From contig NZ_LWIG01000001.1 of NCBI RefSeq assembly GCF_002068095.1, positions 823,632 to 867,618 on the forward strand: a DNA stretch of 43,987 nucleotides. The letters run 5' to 3'. The DNA is from Bradyrhizobium sacchari (GTDB taxonomy: Bacteria > Pseudomonadota > Alphaproteobacteria > Rhizobiales > Xanthobacteraceae). The notes under the pieces were generated by a model. That model did not search any database. It was not told where the DNA came from and worked only from the letters and a program-made list of their open reading frames with translations. The position numbers and the translations under genes are program-made. Positions 19,004 through 28,503 of the stretch are shown here, piece by piece; positions within the stretch are counted from its first letter, which is position 1, and every line of letters begins with the position of its first letter.

Positions 19004-19891
19004 ATGGCCGACGAAGCGCGTTCGCGACTGGGCCGGGGTCTTGCAAGTCTGATCGGCGACGTCGGCGGCGAGGCCCAGCATGTCGATCGTCCACGCGCGC
19101 AGCGCAAGGTGCCGATCGAGTTCATCAAGGCCAATCCGCGCAATCCGCGCCGCACGTTTTCGGACACCGAGCTCAAGGAGCTCTCCGACTCCATCAAGCA
19201 GCACGGCGTGATCCAGCCGATCGTGGTGCGCCCCATGAAGGGCGCGCAGGACCGCTATGAGATCATCGCCGGCGAACGGCGCTGGCGCGCCTCGCAGATG
19301 GCCGGTCTGCACGAGGTGCCGATCGTCCCGGTCGACATCAGCGACAGCGACGCGCTGGAATTCGCGATCGTCGAGAACGTGCAGCGCGAGGACCTCAACC
19401 CGATGGAAGAGGCGCAGGGCTATCACGCGCTCGCCAACGAGTTCAAACGCAGCCAGGACGACATCGCAAAAGTCGTCGGCAAGAGCCGCAGCCATGTCGC
19501 CAACATGATGCGGCTGACCAAGCTGCCGGCCGAGGTGCAGGCCTTAATCGCCAGCGGGGAATTGACGGCGGGTCACGCCCGCGCGCTGATCGGCGTGCCC
19601 GATCCGCTCGCCGCCGCCAAGCGCATCGTCGAGGAAGGCCTCAACGTCCGCCAGGCCGAAGCACTCGCACATGAAGAGGGCGTGCCGGAGCGCAAGCCGC
19701 AGAAGGCGCGCGCTACCGGCGGCAAGGAAAAGGACCCTGATACGATCGATCTGGAGAAGCGCGTCAGTGACGCGCTCGGCCTCAAGGTCACGGTCAATCA
19801 CCGCGACCCCGGCGGCTCCGTCCAGATCAACTACCGCAACCTCGATCAGCTCGACGAGGTCATGAAGCGGCTCGCCAAGGGCGGGCTGTAA
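19004..19891 (+). CDS. parB: Chromosome partitioning protein ParB
   Basis: ParB binds parS, spreads as a CTP-dependent clamp and stimulates ParA. The 295-residue protein starts MADEARSRLGRGLASLIGDV, with the N-terminal LGRGLxxLIG segment that contacts ParA. It then has the CTP-binding/ParB core VPIEFIKANPRNPRRTF, the arginine patch GERRWRAS (about residues 89-96), and the helix-turn-helix SQDDIAKVVGKSRSHVANMMRL (about residues 150-171) that reads parS. The C-terminal dimerisation domain ends VMKRLAKGGL. The ATG at 19004 has AAGGGAG upstream, better than alternatives within the repeat before it. Its likely targets are the parS sites at 14.8-17.4 kb. Confidence 0.97.
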   Translation: MADEARSRLGRGLASLIGDVGGEAQHVDRPRAQRKVPIEFIKANPRNPRRTFSDTELKELSDSIKQHGVIQPIVVRPMKGAQDRYEIIAGERRWRASQMAGLHEVPIVPVDISDSDALEFAIVENVQREDLNPMEEAQGYHALANEFKRSQDDIAKVVGKSRSHVANMMRLTKLPAEVQALIASGELTAGHARALIGVPDPLAAAKRIVEEGLNVRQAEALAHEEGVPERKPQKARATGGKEKDPDTIDLEKRVSDALGLKVTVNHRDPGGSVQINYRNLDQLDEVMKRLAKGGL

Positions 19892-19901
19892 CTCTCACGG
19901 T

Positions 19902-20029
19902 GTCGTCCTGGCGAAAGCCAGGACCCATACCGCGTGATCTCTCGATCGCGGAAGGTCGCAGTACCGAACCACGAATCTTCGCCAAACTTCTCCCTGTGGT
20001 TATGGGTCCCGGCCTTCGCCGGGACGACG
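19902..20029. repeat. Dispersed palindromic repeat (GTCGTCCTGGCGAAAGCCAGGAC type)
   Basis: The left part has TGTCGTCCTGGCGAAAGCCA then GGACCCATA; the right part has TATGGGTCCCGGCCTTCGCC then GGGACGACG. The two ends are inverted copies. It lies between the parB and holA stop codons, next to a second repeat of another family, and could help end both convergent transcripts. Confidence 0.75.
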
Positions 20030-20061
20030 GCTGGGGATGTGGCGCGCGTCTGTATCCACAT

Positions 20062-20142
20062 CGTCATTGCGAGCGCAGCGAAGCAATCCAGAAATGCATC
20101 TGCGGAAAGACGCTGGATTGCTTCGCTGTGCTCGCAATGACG
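20062..20142. repeat. Dispersed palindromic repeat, CGTCATTGCGAG family, copy 2
   Basis: Begins CGTCATTGCGAGCGCAGCGA and ends CTCGCAATGACG, with an internal GCAATCCAG / CTGGATTGC pair. It is closely similar to the elements at 14963-15048 and 28380-28459. Confidence 0.88.
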
Positions 20143-20179
20143 CGTGGAGAGAGTTTTGCCCGCAATGACGTGGAGCGAC

Positions 20180-21208
20180 TCAGCCCCGCCGCTTCGCATT
20201 CGCGGCGATCGCCATCAGCGTGCGCTGGGCGATGGCAGCGGCGAGCGTCGACTGCTTGCGAGTGTCGAGCGCGGCGGTGGCGAGCTGCTCGATGATGGCG
20301 GCGAGCCGCGCCACGCTGAAATTGCGCAGCGCGGTTTCGACCATCGGCTTTCGTGAAAAATGCAGGCGCGGATAGCCGCCGTCCAGCACGGCGGAGGCAG
20401 GCTGGCCGTCCGCGATCGCGAGTGCGGATTTGTGCAGCCACGCGGCCTGGCGCTGTGCAGCCGAGATGATCACGCCGGGATAGGTGCCGGCGATCATGGC
20501 TTTTGCAAATTCGGTCTCGACGATGTCGGGCCGGCCGGCGAAGGCGCCGTCGACGATCGGATCGAGCTTCAGTTCCGAGGCGTCGGCGACCACGGACATC
20601 ACGTCCTCCAGCGTGATCTCGCCTTTGCCATGCGCATAGAGCGTCAGCTTGCGCAGCTCGTTGCGCGAGGCCTGGCGGTCGCCGCCGAGAAACGACATCA
20701 GCGCCGCGCGGGCATCCTGCGCGATGCGCAAGTTTGCGACGCGGAGTTCGTCCTCCATCAGCTTGGCGAGGTCGCGCTCGGTGTCGGGATAGCAGGCGAT
20801 TGCGACCGCCGTCTTGGCCTTCTCGCAGGCCTTGCGCAGCGGCGATTCCGGGCGCAGCTCGCCGGCTTCGATCACGATGCGGCAATCCTTCACGCTCATC
20901 TCGGCCAGCGTGTCGATGCCGCCGGCGAAGCTGCGCGAGCCGGCGCGAACGCGGATGGCGCGGCGGCCGCCGAACAGCGGCACCGTCATGGCTTCGTCGA
21001 CGAGCCGCGACGGCTCGGCGGCGAGCTCGTCGCCGTCGAGCTTCACCAGAGAGAACGGATCGTTGGGATCATCGACCGCCGAGGCGATCAGCGCGTCGGC
21101 GCGTTCACGCACGAGGCCGGCATCGGGACCGTAGAGCAGGATGATCGGCCGGCCCGCATCGGGGCGGGCGAGGAAGGCGTCGATCTCTTTTCCGCGCAGC
21201 GCGACCAT
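20180..21208 (-). CDS. holA: DNA polymerase III delta subunit
   Basis: HolA is the clamp-loader subunit that opens the beta clamp. The 342-residue protein begins MVALRGKEIDAFLARPDAGR and has the HolA core PIILLYGPDAGLVRERADAL (a degenerate P-loop typical of delta), DPFSLVKLDGDEL, and the helical middle domain LMSFLGGDRQASRNELRKL (about residues 168-186), where GGDRxxxxxELxKL is a strong family sign. It is the last gene of leuS-lptE-holA, a common alphaproteobacterial order. A dispersed repeat sits in the 131-bp gap between lptE and holA. Confidence 0.93.
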   Translation of the reverse strand: MVALRGKEIDAFLARPDAGRPIILLYGPDAGLVRERADALIASAVDDPNDPFSLVKLDGDELAAEPSRLVDEAMTVPLFGGRRAIRVRAGSRSFAGGIDTLAEMSVKDCRIVIEAGELRPESPLRKACEKAKTAVAIACYPDTERDLAKLMEDELRVANLRIAQDARAALMSFLGGDRQASRNELRKLTLYAHGKGEITLEDVMSVVADASELKLDPIVDGAFAGRPDIVETEFAKAMIAGTYPGVIISAAQRQAAWLHKSALAIADGQPASAVLDGGYPRLHFSRKPMVETALRNFSVARLAAIIEQLATAALDTRKQSTLAAAIAQRTLMAIAANAKRRG

Positions 21209-21218
21209 TGAGCTAGAT

Positions 21219-21331
21219 CGTCATTCCGGGGGCCTCGTCAGAGGCGAACTACGGTGCGCAATTGCGCACCTGGGAGTCCAGAGGTTGGGGATCGAGATTC
21301 CGGGTTCACGCTCCGCGTGCCCGGAATGACG
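21219..21331. repeat. Dispersed palindromic repeat, GTCATTCCGGG family, copy 2
   Basis: Begins CGTCATTCCGGGGGCC and ends GTGCCCGGAATGACG. It encloses the exact 18-bp palindrome GGTGCGCAATTGCGCACC (21253-21270) that is also the core of the palindrome at 3531-3577. It lies inside the leuS-lptE-holA cluster, between lptE and holA. Confidence 0.85.
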
Positions 21332-21339
21332 GGAATGAA

Positions 21340-21891
21340 CTACGTGCCCGCAGTGAAGAACGCGGCGAGCCGGGTATTGATGTTGTCGGCGATCTCGTTG
21401 GCGGCACGATCCTCGGCATCGCGAACGGCGCGGTTGCGCGAGAAGCGCTGGTATGAGCCGGGCATGTCGTAGGACACGCGCGAGAAGGTGGTGCCGGTCA
21501 TGACCGACTTGCCGCTGACGATCTCGATCAGATTGTACTGGCAGTCGATACCGTAATTCTCGCTGCTCGGCAGACCCGTGTTGGGATCGACGATCAGGGA
21601 CGAGCGGCTGGAGTTGAAGCGGATCACCAGGCGGTGGGTCGGCGGCATGCCGGTGGCCGTGCCGTACAGCTTGAAGGCGAGGGCATTGCGGACCTCGACG
21701 CCGACGCGGGCCTCGCGCGAGGCGTTCGGCTTGTCGACCGGGGGCAGCTCGACCCCCATCAGCTTCTCGCGCAGGCCTGGGGTGCCGTCGCCGCGGTCGG
21801 CATACATCGGCTGGAAGCAGCCGGCCGTCAGCGCCGCCAGTGCGGCGACTGCCAGCAGGCGGGCTGCGATGCGGATCCTAGCCGACAACAT
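21340..21891 (-). CDS. lptE: LPS-assembly lipoprotein LptE
   Basis: LptE is the outer-membrane lipoprotein that plugs LptD during lipopolysaccharide insertion. The 183-residue protein has a lipoprotein signal (hydrophobic residues 8-23) with lipobox LTAGC, placing the lipidated Cys at residue 25, followed by [11 protein letters not shown]. The rest shows the weakly conserved LptE fold, with [24 protein letters not shown] and a C-terminal [23 protein letters not shown] typical of alphaproteobacterial members. Its start overlaps the leuS 3' end by 14 bp, so translation is likely coupled. Confidence 0.88.
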   Translation of the reverse strand: MLSARIRIAARLLAVAALAALTAGCFQPMYADRGDGTPGLREKLMGVELPPVDKPNASREARVGVEVRNALAFKLYGTATGMPPTHRLVIRFNSSRSSLIVDPNTGLPSSENYGIDCQYNLIEIVSGKSVMTGTTFSRVSYDMPGSYQRFSRNRAVRDAEDRAANEIADNINTRLAAFFTAGT

Positions 21892-24514
21892 TCACGATCC
21901 TCTTGGGGACGATGATCACCTTGCGGACGGGCTTGCCGTCCAGGGCCAGCTTTACCGCATCGAGGGCCAAAACGGCAGCCTCGATTTCCGGATTCTGGGC
22001 CGCTGTTGCAACTGTGACCTCACCCCGCTTCTTGCCGTTGACCTGGACCACCAGGGTCACGCTGTCTTCAGCCAGCAAATCGCGTTCGATTTGGGGCCAA
22101 TCGGCCTCCGAAACCAGCCCGGTCTGGCCCAGGACCTGCCAGCACTCCTCAGCGAGGTGCGGCATCATCGGAGAGAACAGCTGGACCAGGATCTGGCCGG
22201 CCTCGCGGATCGCCCAAGCCAAATCTGGAGCGAGGTCGGGGGTCGGCTGGCCGGAGCGCTGGAGCACTTCCGAGAAGGCGTTGGCGAATTCGCGGATATG
22301 GGCGAGGCAGACGTTGAAGTGCAGCCGCTCGATCCCGGTGGTGACCTTGTCCAGCGCGCCATGGGCGGCCTTGCGCAGGGTGGTCGCATCCGGGCCGAAG
22401 CTGGCGGGCCGGGCCGCCGGCGCGGCCTTGCCGAGTTCGACGGAATCGTTCACCAGCCGCCACAGCCGCTGCACGAAGCGCGAGGCGCCCTGGACGCGCT
22501 CGTCGCTCCAGATCACGTCGCGGTCGGGCGGGGAGTCCGACAGCATGAACCAGCGGGCGACGTCGGCGCCGTAAGTCTCGATGATGTCGTCGGGGTCGAC
22601 CGTGTTCTTCTTCGACTTCGACATCTTCTCGATGGGGCCGATCTGGACGTCCTCGCCCGACGACAGCAGCGTCGCGCGGCGGCCGTTGCCGCCAACCTCG
22701 ATCTTCACCTCGGCCGGCTGCACATAGGTGCCGTCGGCCTTCTGGTAGGTCTCATGCACCACCATGCCTTGCGTGAACATACCGGCGAACGGCTCGTCCA
22801 GCGCAACGTGCCCGGTCGCCTTCATGGCCCGGGTGAAGAAGCGGCTGTAGAGCAGATGCAGGATCGCGTGCTCGACGCCGCCGATATACTGGTCGACCGG
22901 CAGCATGCGGTTGGCGACGGCAGGCGTCGTCGGCGAATTTTCGTTCCAGGGATCGGTGAAGCGCGCGAAGTACCAGGACGAATCCACGAAGGTGTCCATG
23001 GTGTCGGTTTCGCGTTGCGCCTTGCCGCCGCATTGCGGGCAGGTGACGTGCTTCCAGGTCGGGTGATGATCGAGCGCGTTGCCCGGTTTGTCGAAAGTCG
23101 CATCATCCGGCAGCTTTACGGGCAGGTCCGCATCCGGCACCGGCACCACGTCGCACTTCGGGCAGTGGATGACGGGAATCGGGCAGCCCCAATAGCGCTG
23201 GCGCGAAATCCCCCAGTCGCGCAGGCGGAAATTCACCTGCCGCTCGCCGACCGGCGCGTTGCCGCGCATTTCGCCCTCGAGACGCTTCGCGACCTCTTCC
23301 TTGGCCTGATCGATGGTCATGCCGTCGAGGAAGCGCGAATTGATCATGCGGCCGTCACCGTCATAGGCGGTGTCGGTGATGACGAATGTCTTCGGGTCCT
23401 GTCCTTCCGGACACACCACGGGCGTGTTGCCGAGATTGTACTTGTTGACGAAGTCGAGGTCGCGCTGGTCGTGTGCGGGGCAGCCGAAGATGGCGCCGGT
23501 GCCGTATTCCATCAGCACGAAATTGGCGACATAGACCGGCAGCGTCCAGCTCGGGTCGAACGGATGCAGCGCGCGGATGCCGGTGTCGAAACCCTGCTTC
23601 TCCGCGGTGTCGATGATCTCCTGCGCCGTGCCGATCTTCTTGATCTCGGCGATGAACTCCGCAAGCTCAGGGTTCTTGGCGCTCGCTGCCTGCGCCAGCG
23701 GATGATCGGCCGAGATCGCCATGAACTTCGCGCCGAACAGCGTGTCCGGACGCGTCGTGAAAATCCTCAGCTCGCTCTCGCCGGCCGGCGTCGTCGCCTG
23801 ATCCAGCGCGAAGCGGACCAGCAGGCCCTCCGAGCGGCCGATCCAGTTGCGCTGCATCAGCCTGACCTTGTCGGGCCAGCGGTCCAGGCCGTCCAGCGCC
23901 GACAGCAGCTCCTGCGAGTACTTCGTGATCTTGAAGACCCACTGGTTCATCTCGCGCTGTTCGACCACAGCGCCCGAACGCCAGCCGCGGCCGTCGATCA
24001 CCTGCTCGTTGGCGAGCACGGTCATGTCGACGGGGTCCCAGTTCACCTTGCGCTTCTCGCGCTCGGCAAGGCCAGCGCGCAGGAAGTCCAGGAACATCTT
24101 CTGTTGGTGCTTGTAGTAGGAGGGATCGCAGGTCGCGATCTCCCGGGACCAGTCCAGCGACAGCCCGATCGAGCGGAGCTGCTTCTTCATCGCGGCAATG
24201 TTGTCGTAGGTCCAGGCCTTGGGCGCGACCTTGCGCTCGATGGCGGCATTCTCGGCCGGCAGGCCGAACGCGTCCCAGCCCATCGGATGCAGCACGTTGA
24301 ACCCCTTGGCGCGCATGAAGCGGGCCAGCACGTCGCCGAGCGTATAGTTGCGGACATGGCCGATATGGATGCGCCCGGACGGGTAGGGGAACATCTCCAG
24401 CACATAGTATTTCGGCCGCGGATCGTCGTTCTTGGAGACGAAGATCGCCTGCTGGTCCCAGGCAGCTTGCCAGCGCGGTTCGGAATCGCGGGCGTTGTAG
24501 CGTTCGGAGGTCAT
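21878..24514 (-). CDS. leuS: Leucyl-tRNA synthetase
   Basis: LeuS charges tRNA-Leu and is a class I synthetase. The 878-residue protein has the HIGH motif in [19 protein letters not shown] (HIGH at residues 50-53), the editing (CP1) domain with [20 protein letters not shown] (the conserved T-rich editing motif) and [16 protein letters not shown], a zinc-type [24 protein letters not shown] segment, and KMSKSKKN (about residues 627-634). The C-terminal domain ends in a short [16 protein letters not shown] tail. Length and motifs are normal. It starts the leuS-lptE-holA operon. Confidence 0.98.
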   Translation of the reverse strand: MTSERYNARDSEPRWQAAWDQQAIFVSKNDDPRPKYYVLEMFPYPSGRIHIGHVRNYTLGDVLARFMRAKGFNVLHPMGWDAFGLPAENAAIERKVAPKAWTYDNIAAMKKQLRSIGLSLDWSREIATCDPSYYKHQQKMFLDFLRAGLAEREKRKVNWDPVDMTVLANEQVIDGRGWRSGAVVEQREMNQWVFKITKYSQELLSALDGLDRWPDKVRLMQRNWIGRSEGLLVRFALDQATTPAGESELRIFTTRPDTLFGAKFMAISADHPLAQAASAKNPELAEFIAEIKKIGTAQEIIDTAEKQGFDTGIRALHPFDPSWTLPVYVANFVLMEYGTGAIFGCPAHDQRDLDFVNKYNLGNTPVVCPEGQDPKTFVITDTAYDGDGRMINSRFLDGMTIDQAKEEVAKRLEGEMRGNAPVGERQVNFRLRDWGISRQRYWGCPIPVIHCPKCDVVPVPDADLPVKLPDDATFDKPGNALDHHPTWKHVTCPQCGGKAQRETDTMDTFVDSSWYFARFTDPWNENSPTTPAVANRMLPVDQYIGGVEHAILHLLYSRFFTRAMKATGHVALDEPFAGMFTQGMVVHETYQKADGTYVQPAEVKIEVGGNGRRATLLSSGEDVQIGPIEKMSKSKKNTVDPDDIIETYGADVARWFMLSDSPPDRDVIWSDERVQGASRFVQRLWRLVNDSVELGKAAPAARPASFGPDATTLRKAAHGALDKVTTGIERLHFNVCLAHIREFANAFSEVLQRSGQPTPDLAPDLAWAIREAGQILVQLFSPMMPHLAEECWQVLGQTGLVSEADWPQIERDLLAEDSVTLVVQVNGKKRGEVTVATAAQNPEIEAAVLALDAVKLALDGKPVRKVIIVPKRIVNVVG

Positions 24515-24711
24515 GGAATCGTTGGTTTTTCTTGGGTTCGGCCGTCTAAAGACGGCGGACTAGGCCATAGAAGTCGTCGGGGGGTCAATGGGTTGCCGCG
24601 GGGGGCAGGAACCTGCCGGGCCGCTCCGCATAACTACCTAGGTCGCTGTTGGGGTGTGATTAAGGGGTCGATGCGAGGTTGCGGCTGGCCAGGGACCCAA
24701 AAATACTTCCA

Positions 24712-25758
24712 ATGGACGCCAGCTTCGACGATCCCGACTACGATTATGCCGCGTCCATCGCCGGACGGGCGATGCGGAGCATGGCCGAGCAGCAGATCGC
24801 GCCGACGCCGATCAATTTTGCCGTCTGGTTCCAGTATTTCGCAGGCAGCCACGATGACTTGCGCAACGCCATCGACCTTCTGATCGACCACAATCGTCCG
24901 TTCGATGCCCGGACCAATCAGAACCTGTTCGAGACCTATATCGCGCCCCAGGTGAGTGCCGCTGTCGTCGACACCTCCGAGCGGCTGCACGCCGTGATGG
25001 GTGCGGCCAAGGAGTTTCTGGCGACCGCGATCGCCGACAACCATTCGCAGATGCAGGCGATCAGCGAGGTCGCCGACCAGGGCAAATCCGGCCTCGACCC
25101 GAAGGCGCTGGTCGCCCAGCTCATGAACGAGCTGGCCCGCGCGGCCACGAGGGCGACGCGGCTGGAAGCGGGATTTGCCGAAAAGGCCCGCGAGCTCGAC
25201 GTGATCCGGGATTCGCTCTCCAAATCCGAGGAGCGCGCGCGGACCGACACGCTGACGGGCCTCGCCAACCGGCGGGCACTGGACGAATTCCTGCGCAAGG
25301 CGCAAGTCACGGCGGATTGGGGCGAGCCGCTCAGCGTGCTGTTGCTCGACATCGACCACTTCAAGACCTTCAACGACAGCTTCGGCCATGGCGTCGGCGA
25401 CCAGGTGCTGCGGCTGATGGCCAGGGTGTTGCGCGAGAAGGTTCGCGCGCAGGATCTGCCGGCGCGCTATGGCGGCGAGGAGCTGATCGCGGTGCTGCCG
25501 GGCGCCGATCTCGCCACCTGTGCCGAGCTTGCCGAGCGCATCAGGCGCGCGATCGCCGAATGCACCATCACCCGCCGCTCGACCGGTGAGACCTTGCCCT
25601 CCATCAGCGTCTCGATCGGCGTGGCGCAGTATCGTTCCGGTGAAGCCATCTCCGATCTCATCGAGCGCTGCGACCGCGCGCTCTACCTCGCCAAGGGCGG
25701 CGGCCGCAATCGCGTGGTGACCGAGATCGAGCTCGATCGCGCGGGGGCCGCCGGATAG
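24712..25758 (+). CDS. Soluble GGDEF diguanylate cyclase with I-site
   Basis: This protein should make cyclic-di-GMP from two GTP. The 348-residue product has an N-terminal helical region (about residues 1-170) without membrane segments, a short coiled coil (ARELDVIRDSLSKSEERARTD), and a GGDEF domain from DTLTGLANRRALDEF. The active loop is ARYGGEELIAVLPG (about residue 255), and RAQD five residues before it is the product-inhibition I-site. The metal-binding LLDIDHFKTFNDSFGH is intact. No EAL domain is attached. The ATG at 24712 is chosen over a TTG 33 nt upstream; its ribosome site is weak. It diverges from leuS. Confidence 0.92.
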   Translation: MDASFDDPDYDYAASIAGRAMRSMAEQQIAPTPINFAVWFQYFAGSHDDLRNAIDLLIDHNRPFDARTNQNLFETYIAPQVSAAVVDTSERLHAVMGAAKEFLATAIADNHSQMQAISEVADQGKSGLDPKALVAQLMNELARAATRATRLEAGFAEKARELDVIRDSLSKSEERARTDTLTGLANRRALDEFLRKAQVTADWGEPLSVLLLDIDHFKTFNDSFGHGVGDQVLRLMARVLREKVRAQDLPARYGGEELIAVLPGADLATCAELAERIRRAIAECTITRRSTGETLPSISVSIGVAQYRSGEAISDLIERCDRALYLAKGGGRNRVVTEIELDRAGAAG

Positions 25759-25835
25759 CGAGTGAGGCGACGGTGTGCTCCGTCACCCCGCTTCCGGGGA
25801 GAGGTGGAAATAGCGGCGGAGGTTATTCGCGCAGG

Positions 25836-27539
25836 TTAGGCGCTCGCCGCCATCATGATGTCAGCCGCGCTGGTCTCGATCGCCTGCACGCCGTGCTCGA
25901 CGACGTTGTTGCGGCCGCGGTGCTTGGCGGCATAGAGCGCAGCGTCTGCAGCTTCGATGAGATCACCGGGACGCAAGGTCTCGTTGGGCTTGGTCGCGGC
26001 GACGCCGATCGAGACGGTGACGATCATGTGGGCGGAGGTGATGTGCGGCAGGCACAGCTTCAGCACCGCCGCGCGCGCCTGTTCGCCGATCTCGACGGCG
26101 CGGTTCACGTCGGTGTTCGGCAACAGCAGGCAGAATTCCTCGCCGCCATAGCGCGCGGCAAAGCCCATCGTGTCGGCGGCGATGCCGGAGAGCGATTCGC
26201 CGAGCCGCGTCAGGCAGGAATCGCCTTCGAGATGGCCGTAGGTGTCGTTGAACAGCTTGAAATGGTCGACGTCGATCATCAGCAGCGCGAGGTCGCTGCC
26301 ATATTGCTGCGCGCGCATCCATTCGAAATCGAGCCGGCTCTGGAAGCCGCGGCGGTTGGCGAGGCCCGACAGCATGTCGATCGAGGCCATCACGGTCAGG
26401 CGGTCGTTGCTCGCGATCAGCTCGCGCTCGCGCTGGCTCAGTTGCGCGGCCATCGCGTTGAAGGCGCGGGCCAGCGGCACGAACTCGGCCGGCAGCCGGT
26501 TACGCGCCGCGCGCGCCGAGAGATCACCCTCGCCGAGACGCTTGGCCATGTCGGCGAGCATCTCGATCGGCTTGATCACGAGTTTCTCGGCGGCGATGAG
26601 TGCGCCGAGCAGGACGAACACGACGACGAAAGCGAGCTGGAGATAGGCGGTGCGGATGTCGCGGTTCACCGCCGCGGACACCTTGTCCTCGTCGATGCTG
26701 GCGATCAGGCGGGCATTGGTGCCGGCGATGCGGATGTAGCTGACCGCGCGGCGGGAGCCGTCGGCGGCGAGGAAGGACAGCGAGCCTTCGTCCTGGTTCG
26801 ACCGCAGCGCCTTGTCGGCGATCGCGGACATCAGCGGCATGTTGTCGAGCGGATGGCCGACCGCGCTGGACTGGTCGGCAGGAGCCGCCAGCACGGTGCC
26901 GGCGCTGTCGACCAGCACCGCGGTGATGCCGGCGCGGCCGCCGAGATTGTTCATGACCTTCGACATCCAGTCGAGGTTGACGGTGGCGAGCACGACGGCA
27001 TCCGCGACGCCGCTGAATGCCGACACCGGATAGACGGCCATGACGGTCGGGGACGGCACCGGCCGCGACAGGATGAAATCGCTCAGCACGAAACGGCCGG
27101 TTTCCTGCGCCTGCTGGAAGTAGGGCCGGTCACTGAGATCGAGGCCGACATACATGTTGTTGGTGGCGCACTGGATGCGTCCGTCCTGGCCGGCGATCAG
27201 AAGCGTGCGGATCCAGGGAAGGTTCGAGGGCAGGCTCGCGCGCAGCACGTCGCAGCTCTTGCTGATGCCGCCGGCGGAGGCGCGGATGAAGGCTTCCGAT
27301 TTCAGGATGGTCTCGACCGACGAGATCACCTCGCGCTGCGCATCGGCGCTGTGCCGCGCCACGGTGGTGAATTCTGCCGCAGCCTGTGCGATCTGCCGCG
27401 TGCGCGCATCCTCGAGCGAACGAATGCGCTCGAGCATCAGGGGCGCAACCAGAATGACGGCGAGCAACGCAAGCCGCGCCCGGATTCCGAGAACCCGCTT
27501 GAGTTTCGCTCGTTTGCGGTTGAAACTGACGTTTGCCAT
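25836..27539 (-). CDS. Membrane-anchored GGDEF diguanylate cyclase with periplasmic sensor
   Basis: This 567-residue protein starts with a basic N-terminus and membrane helix (about residues 17-36). A long extracytoplasmic region follows (about 37-300) that looks like a double-Cache sensor (RPYFQQAQETGRFVLSDF and VYPVSAFSGVADAVVLATVNLDWM are typical). A second membrane helix (LAFVVVFVLLGALIAAEKL) and a HAMP domain (IEMLADMAKRLGEGDLSARAA) come before the GGDEF domain. The catalytic loop ARYGGEEFCLLLP (about residue 463) and MIDVDHFKLFNDTYGH are intact. The RxxD inhibitory site is absent (DTMG at that place). It should link an unknown external ligand to c-di-GMP synthesis. Confidence 0.92.
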   Translation of the reverse strand: MANVSFNRKRAKLKRVLGIRARLALLAVILVAPLMLERIRSLEDARTRQIAQAAAEFTTVARHSADAQREVISSVETILKSEAFIRASAGGISKSCDVLRASLPSNLPWIRTLLIAGQDGRIQCATNNMYVGLDLSDRPYFQQAQETGRFVLSDFILSRPVPSPTVMAVYPVSAFSGVADAVVLATVNLDWMSKVMNNLGGRAGITAVLVDSAGTVLAAPADQSSAVGHPLDNMPLMSAIADKALRSNQDEGSLSFLAADGSRRAVSYIRIAGTNARLIASIDEDKVSAAVNRDIRTAYLQLAFVVVFVLLGALIAAEKLVIKPIEMLADMAKRLGEGDLSARAARNRLPAEFVPLARAFNAMAAQLSQRERELIASNDRLTVMASIDMLSGLANRRGFQSRLDFEWMRAQQYGSDLALLMIDVDHFKLFNDTYGHLEGDSCLTRLGESLSGIAADTMGFAARYGGEEFCLLLPNTDVNRAVEIGEQARAAVLKLCLPHITSAHMIVTVSIGVAATKPNETLRPGDLIEAADAALYAAKHRGRNNVVEHGVQAIETSAADIMMAASA

Positions 27540-27647
27540 CTTCGCTGCCCACCCGCGGGCTAAGGTAAAGCGAAGGGTTCAAAAACTCTTTCTTGAACTC
27601 GGTAAAATTGGACTTACCTCCGTCACGATCACAGCCGATCCAACGTC

Positions 27648-28337
27648 ATGACAGATAAAAGCGCCGCGCCGGTAACCGGCGATTCACCAAACGCACTCGC
27701 CGCGGTCGAAGCCGAAATTGCACGCGCCTGCAGGGATGCGCGGCGTGATCGCAACTCCGTCACGCTGATCGCGGTGTCCAAGACGTTCGACGCCGGCGCA
27801 ATTACCCCGGTTATCGCCGCCGGACAGCGCGTATTTGGCGAGAATCGGGTGCAGGAGGCCAAAGGCAAGTGGCCGGCGTTAACCTCTGTTTACCCCGACA
27901 TCGCGCTGCACCTGATCGGGCCGCTGCAGTCCAACAAGGCGAAAGAGGCGGTCGCGCTGTTCGATGCCATCCATTCGGTTGACCGTCCGAGCATTTGCCA
28001 GGCGTTAGCCAAGGAAATCGAATCCCAGAAAAAGCGTCCCGAGCTATTCGTCCAGATCAACACCGGCGAGGAGCCGCAGAAGGCCGGCGTGGCGCCCGGC
28101 GAGGCCGATGCCTTCCTCGCAAGCTGCCGCGACACCTATGGGCTGACCATCTCCGGGCTGATGTGCATCCCGCCGGTGGACGAGCCGCCGGCCGCGCATT
28201 TCGCGCTGACCGCCAAGATCGCGCAGCGCAACGGCCTGAAGAATCTCTCGATGGGCATGAGCGCGGATTTCGCGACCGCGATCATGCTGGGCGCCACCCA
28301 TGTCCGCGTGGGCAGCGCGATCTTCGGGCATCGGTAA
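27648..28337 (+). CDS. YggS/PLPBP-family pyridoxal phosphate homeostasis protein
   Basis: Members of this family bind pyridoxal 5'-phosphate and help keep its level and some amino acid pools balanced; no enzyme activity is established. The 229-residue protein has VTLIAVSKTFDAGAITPVI with the PLP-binding Lys of the V-S-K motif (about residue 47), GQRVFGENRVQEA, IALHLIGPLQSNKAKEAV (signature H-x-I-G-x-L-Q-x-N-K), FVQINTGEEPQKAG, and the C-terminal LSMGMSADFATAIMLGATHVRVGSAIFG. Its length is typical. It diverges from the membrane GGDEF gene, with 108 bp between them. Confidence 0.95.
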   Translation: MTDKSAAPVTGDSPNALAAVEAEIARACRDARRDRNSVTLIAVSKTFDAGAITPVIAAGQRVFGENRVQEAKGKWPALTSVYPDIALHLIGPLQSNKAKEAVALFDAIHSVDRPSICQALAKEIESQKKRPELFVQINTGEEPQKAGVAPGEADAFLASCRDTYGLTISGLMCIPPVDEPPAAHFALTAKIAQRNGLKNLSMGMSADFATAIMLGATHVRVGSAIFGHR

Positions 28338-28379
28338 TTGCCGTAAGCGGAGAGCGTGCCTGGCCACCGCTCTCGAATT

Positions 28380-28459
28380 CGTCATTGCGAGCGGAGCGAA
28401 GCAATCCAGAATCTTTCCGCGGAAGGACCCTGGATTGCTTCGCTGCGCTCGCAATGACG
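28380..28459. repeat. Dispersed palindromic repeat, CGTCATTGCGAG family, copy 3
   Basis: Begins CGTCATTGCGAGCGGAGCGA and ends GCTCGCAATGACG, with an internal GCAATCCAG / CTGGATTGC pair like the copies at 14963 and 20062. It sits between the convergent yggS-like and hydratase genes. Confidence 0.88.
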
Positions 28460-28503
28460 GGTGGAGAGAGATGGGCTCGCGATGACAGCGGTGTGCGCCG
28501 CGC

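Noticed and set aside
21578..24883. An 1101-codon open frame on the plus strand opposite leuS
   Set aside because: leuS on the minus strand has all synthetase motifs; the plus-strand frame is a GC-driven shadow.
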